Shown here: in pieces, positions 12,426-12,734 of the stretch
Layout: each line of letters opens with the position of its first letter
How positions within the stretch are numbered: the first letter of the stretch is position 1
Assembly (NCBI GenBank): GCA_050486105.1
Contig: JBJHCR010000189.1
Location: 1 to 12,734 of the forward strand
Source: JAEXNA01 sp050486105
Lineage (GTDB): Bacteria > Vulcanimicrobiota > Xenobia > Xenobiales > JADMJV01
Length of the DNA stretch: 12,734 nucleotides
Direction: 5' to 3'
Position numbers and translations under genes: made by a program
The notes under the pieces: generated by a model
The model's input: only the letters and a program-made list of their open reading frames with translations
Told to the model about the DNA's origin: nothing
The model's database searches: none

Positions 12426-12569
12426 CTAGGTTAGCTTTTCGTCGGAAGAAGCACTCTTTTCGCATCGAGGCAGTCGGGAAAACAGACTCGAGGCGAATGC
12501 AAGGAGTGCTTCGACCGTTTTAGGGGTTAGCACAAGCTTGAAACCCAAGAACTTCATCTCAAGTATCAT
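12426..12569 (-). CDS. Possible small hydrophobic protein
   Basis: The frame from the ATG at 12569 encodes 47 residues: ILEMKFLGFKLVLTPKTVEA then LLAFASSLFSRLPR and a polar tail ending DEKLT. The centre is amphipathic and could lie in or on a membrane. The stop is nine bases before the terminator and the ATG overlaps (ATGA) the end of an open frame that runs off the window edge. Another frame nearby ends WISQGLVLWGFGALFFKKGR and also looks like a short membrane protein. Against coding: the region holds a long imperfect inverted repeat (12448-12512) and no convincing ribosome-binding site. Unrecognised and uncertain. Confidence 0.3.
   Translation of the reverse strand: MILEMKFLGFKLVLTPKTVEALLAFASSLFSRLPRCEKSASSDEKLT
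12448..12512. repeat. Long imperfect hairpin, 65 nt
   Basis: GAAGCACTC (12448-12456) and GAGTGCTTC (12504-12512) form a 9-bp outer stem. Inside it, the TCGC/GCGA and TCGAG/CTCGA segments extend the pairing across unpaired bulges to a small terminal loop. This could be a structured RNA, a recombination site of folded single-strand type, or a coincidence inside a small ORF. Confidence 0.4.
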
Positions 12570-12734
12570 ACTCGCATCACCGTCCTTTCTTGAAGAACAG
12601 CGCGCCAAATCCCCATAGCACCAGACCTTGCGAGATCCACTCCCGAGAGAGCTTCTCTTCTGACTAGGGCCGGTTCTCTGCCCTTCTGTGATAGACCCCG
12701 AAGGGCCACGATGCCGACGGCAGGGCGGGAGAAC

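Noticed and set aside
12392..12512. Integron attC site
   Set aside because: No RYYYAAC and GTTRRRY core pair at the ends and no integrase in the window; cassette genes would also lie in one orientation.
1..12734. CRISPR array, tRNA or rRNA genes
   Set aside because: No regularly spaced repeats, no cloverleaf with a TTCGA arm and CCA-proximal acceptor pairing, and no rRNA signatures were seen on either strand.

Overview
No single taxon can be named. Base composition is mixed and slightly GC-rich by eye. Some genes have Shine-Dalgarno sites (AAGGAGG, AAAGGAG, GGAGG). Three others have a TANNNT box 5-6 nt before the ATG and no visible ribosome-binding site, which suggests leaderless transcripts as described in Deinococcota, Actinomycetota and some other phyla. 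The content (toxin-antitoxin modules, cut-down genes, a transposase relic) marks an accessory region of a bacterial chromosome. It reads as a toxin-antitoxin graveyard in which few modules are intact.

Left part (1-4020): a RimJ/RimL-type GNAT acetyltransferase and a protein of the inositol-monophosphatase fold that lacks the usual metal site, both on +; an unknown minus-strand gene that may be split by an amber codon; a 368-residue Ala/Ser/Gly/Lys-rich protein with glycine-zipper-like hydrophobic stretches; a relic of the B12-binding domain of methylmalonyl-CoA mutase; and a strong terminator.

Middle part (4021-5735): a truncated, frameshifted IS4-family transposase, an immunity-like gene that overlaps the tail of a probable decayed toxin gene, a relic of a nucleotidyltransferase/partner module, and the C-terminal end of a PIN toxin.

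Right part (5870-12300): a nucleotidyltransferase pair on +; a vapB with a homopolymer frameshift and a 23-codon stub of vapC; an intact ribbon-helix-helix VapB/PIN VapC pair; a partner gene with a truncated nucleotidyltransferase; a nucleotidyltransferase operon followed by a Sec-exported protein whose signal peptide lies in another frame; and an MqsR-like toxin with a zinc-finger plus ribbon-helix-helix antitoxin, preceded by a promoter/operator. Three decayed copies of one S1 RNA-binding domain, all on the minus strand, lie between these modules.

End (12300-12734): palindromes, a long imperfect hairpin, a minus-strand terminator and possible tiny ORFs, all unassigned.

The strongest leads are the MqsR-like pair with an unusual antitoxin architecture, the repeated S1-domain relics that separate the cargo modules, and the nucleotidyltransferase modules with a conserved overlap of about 50 nt.
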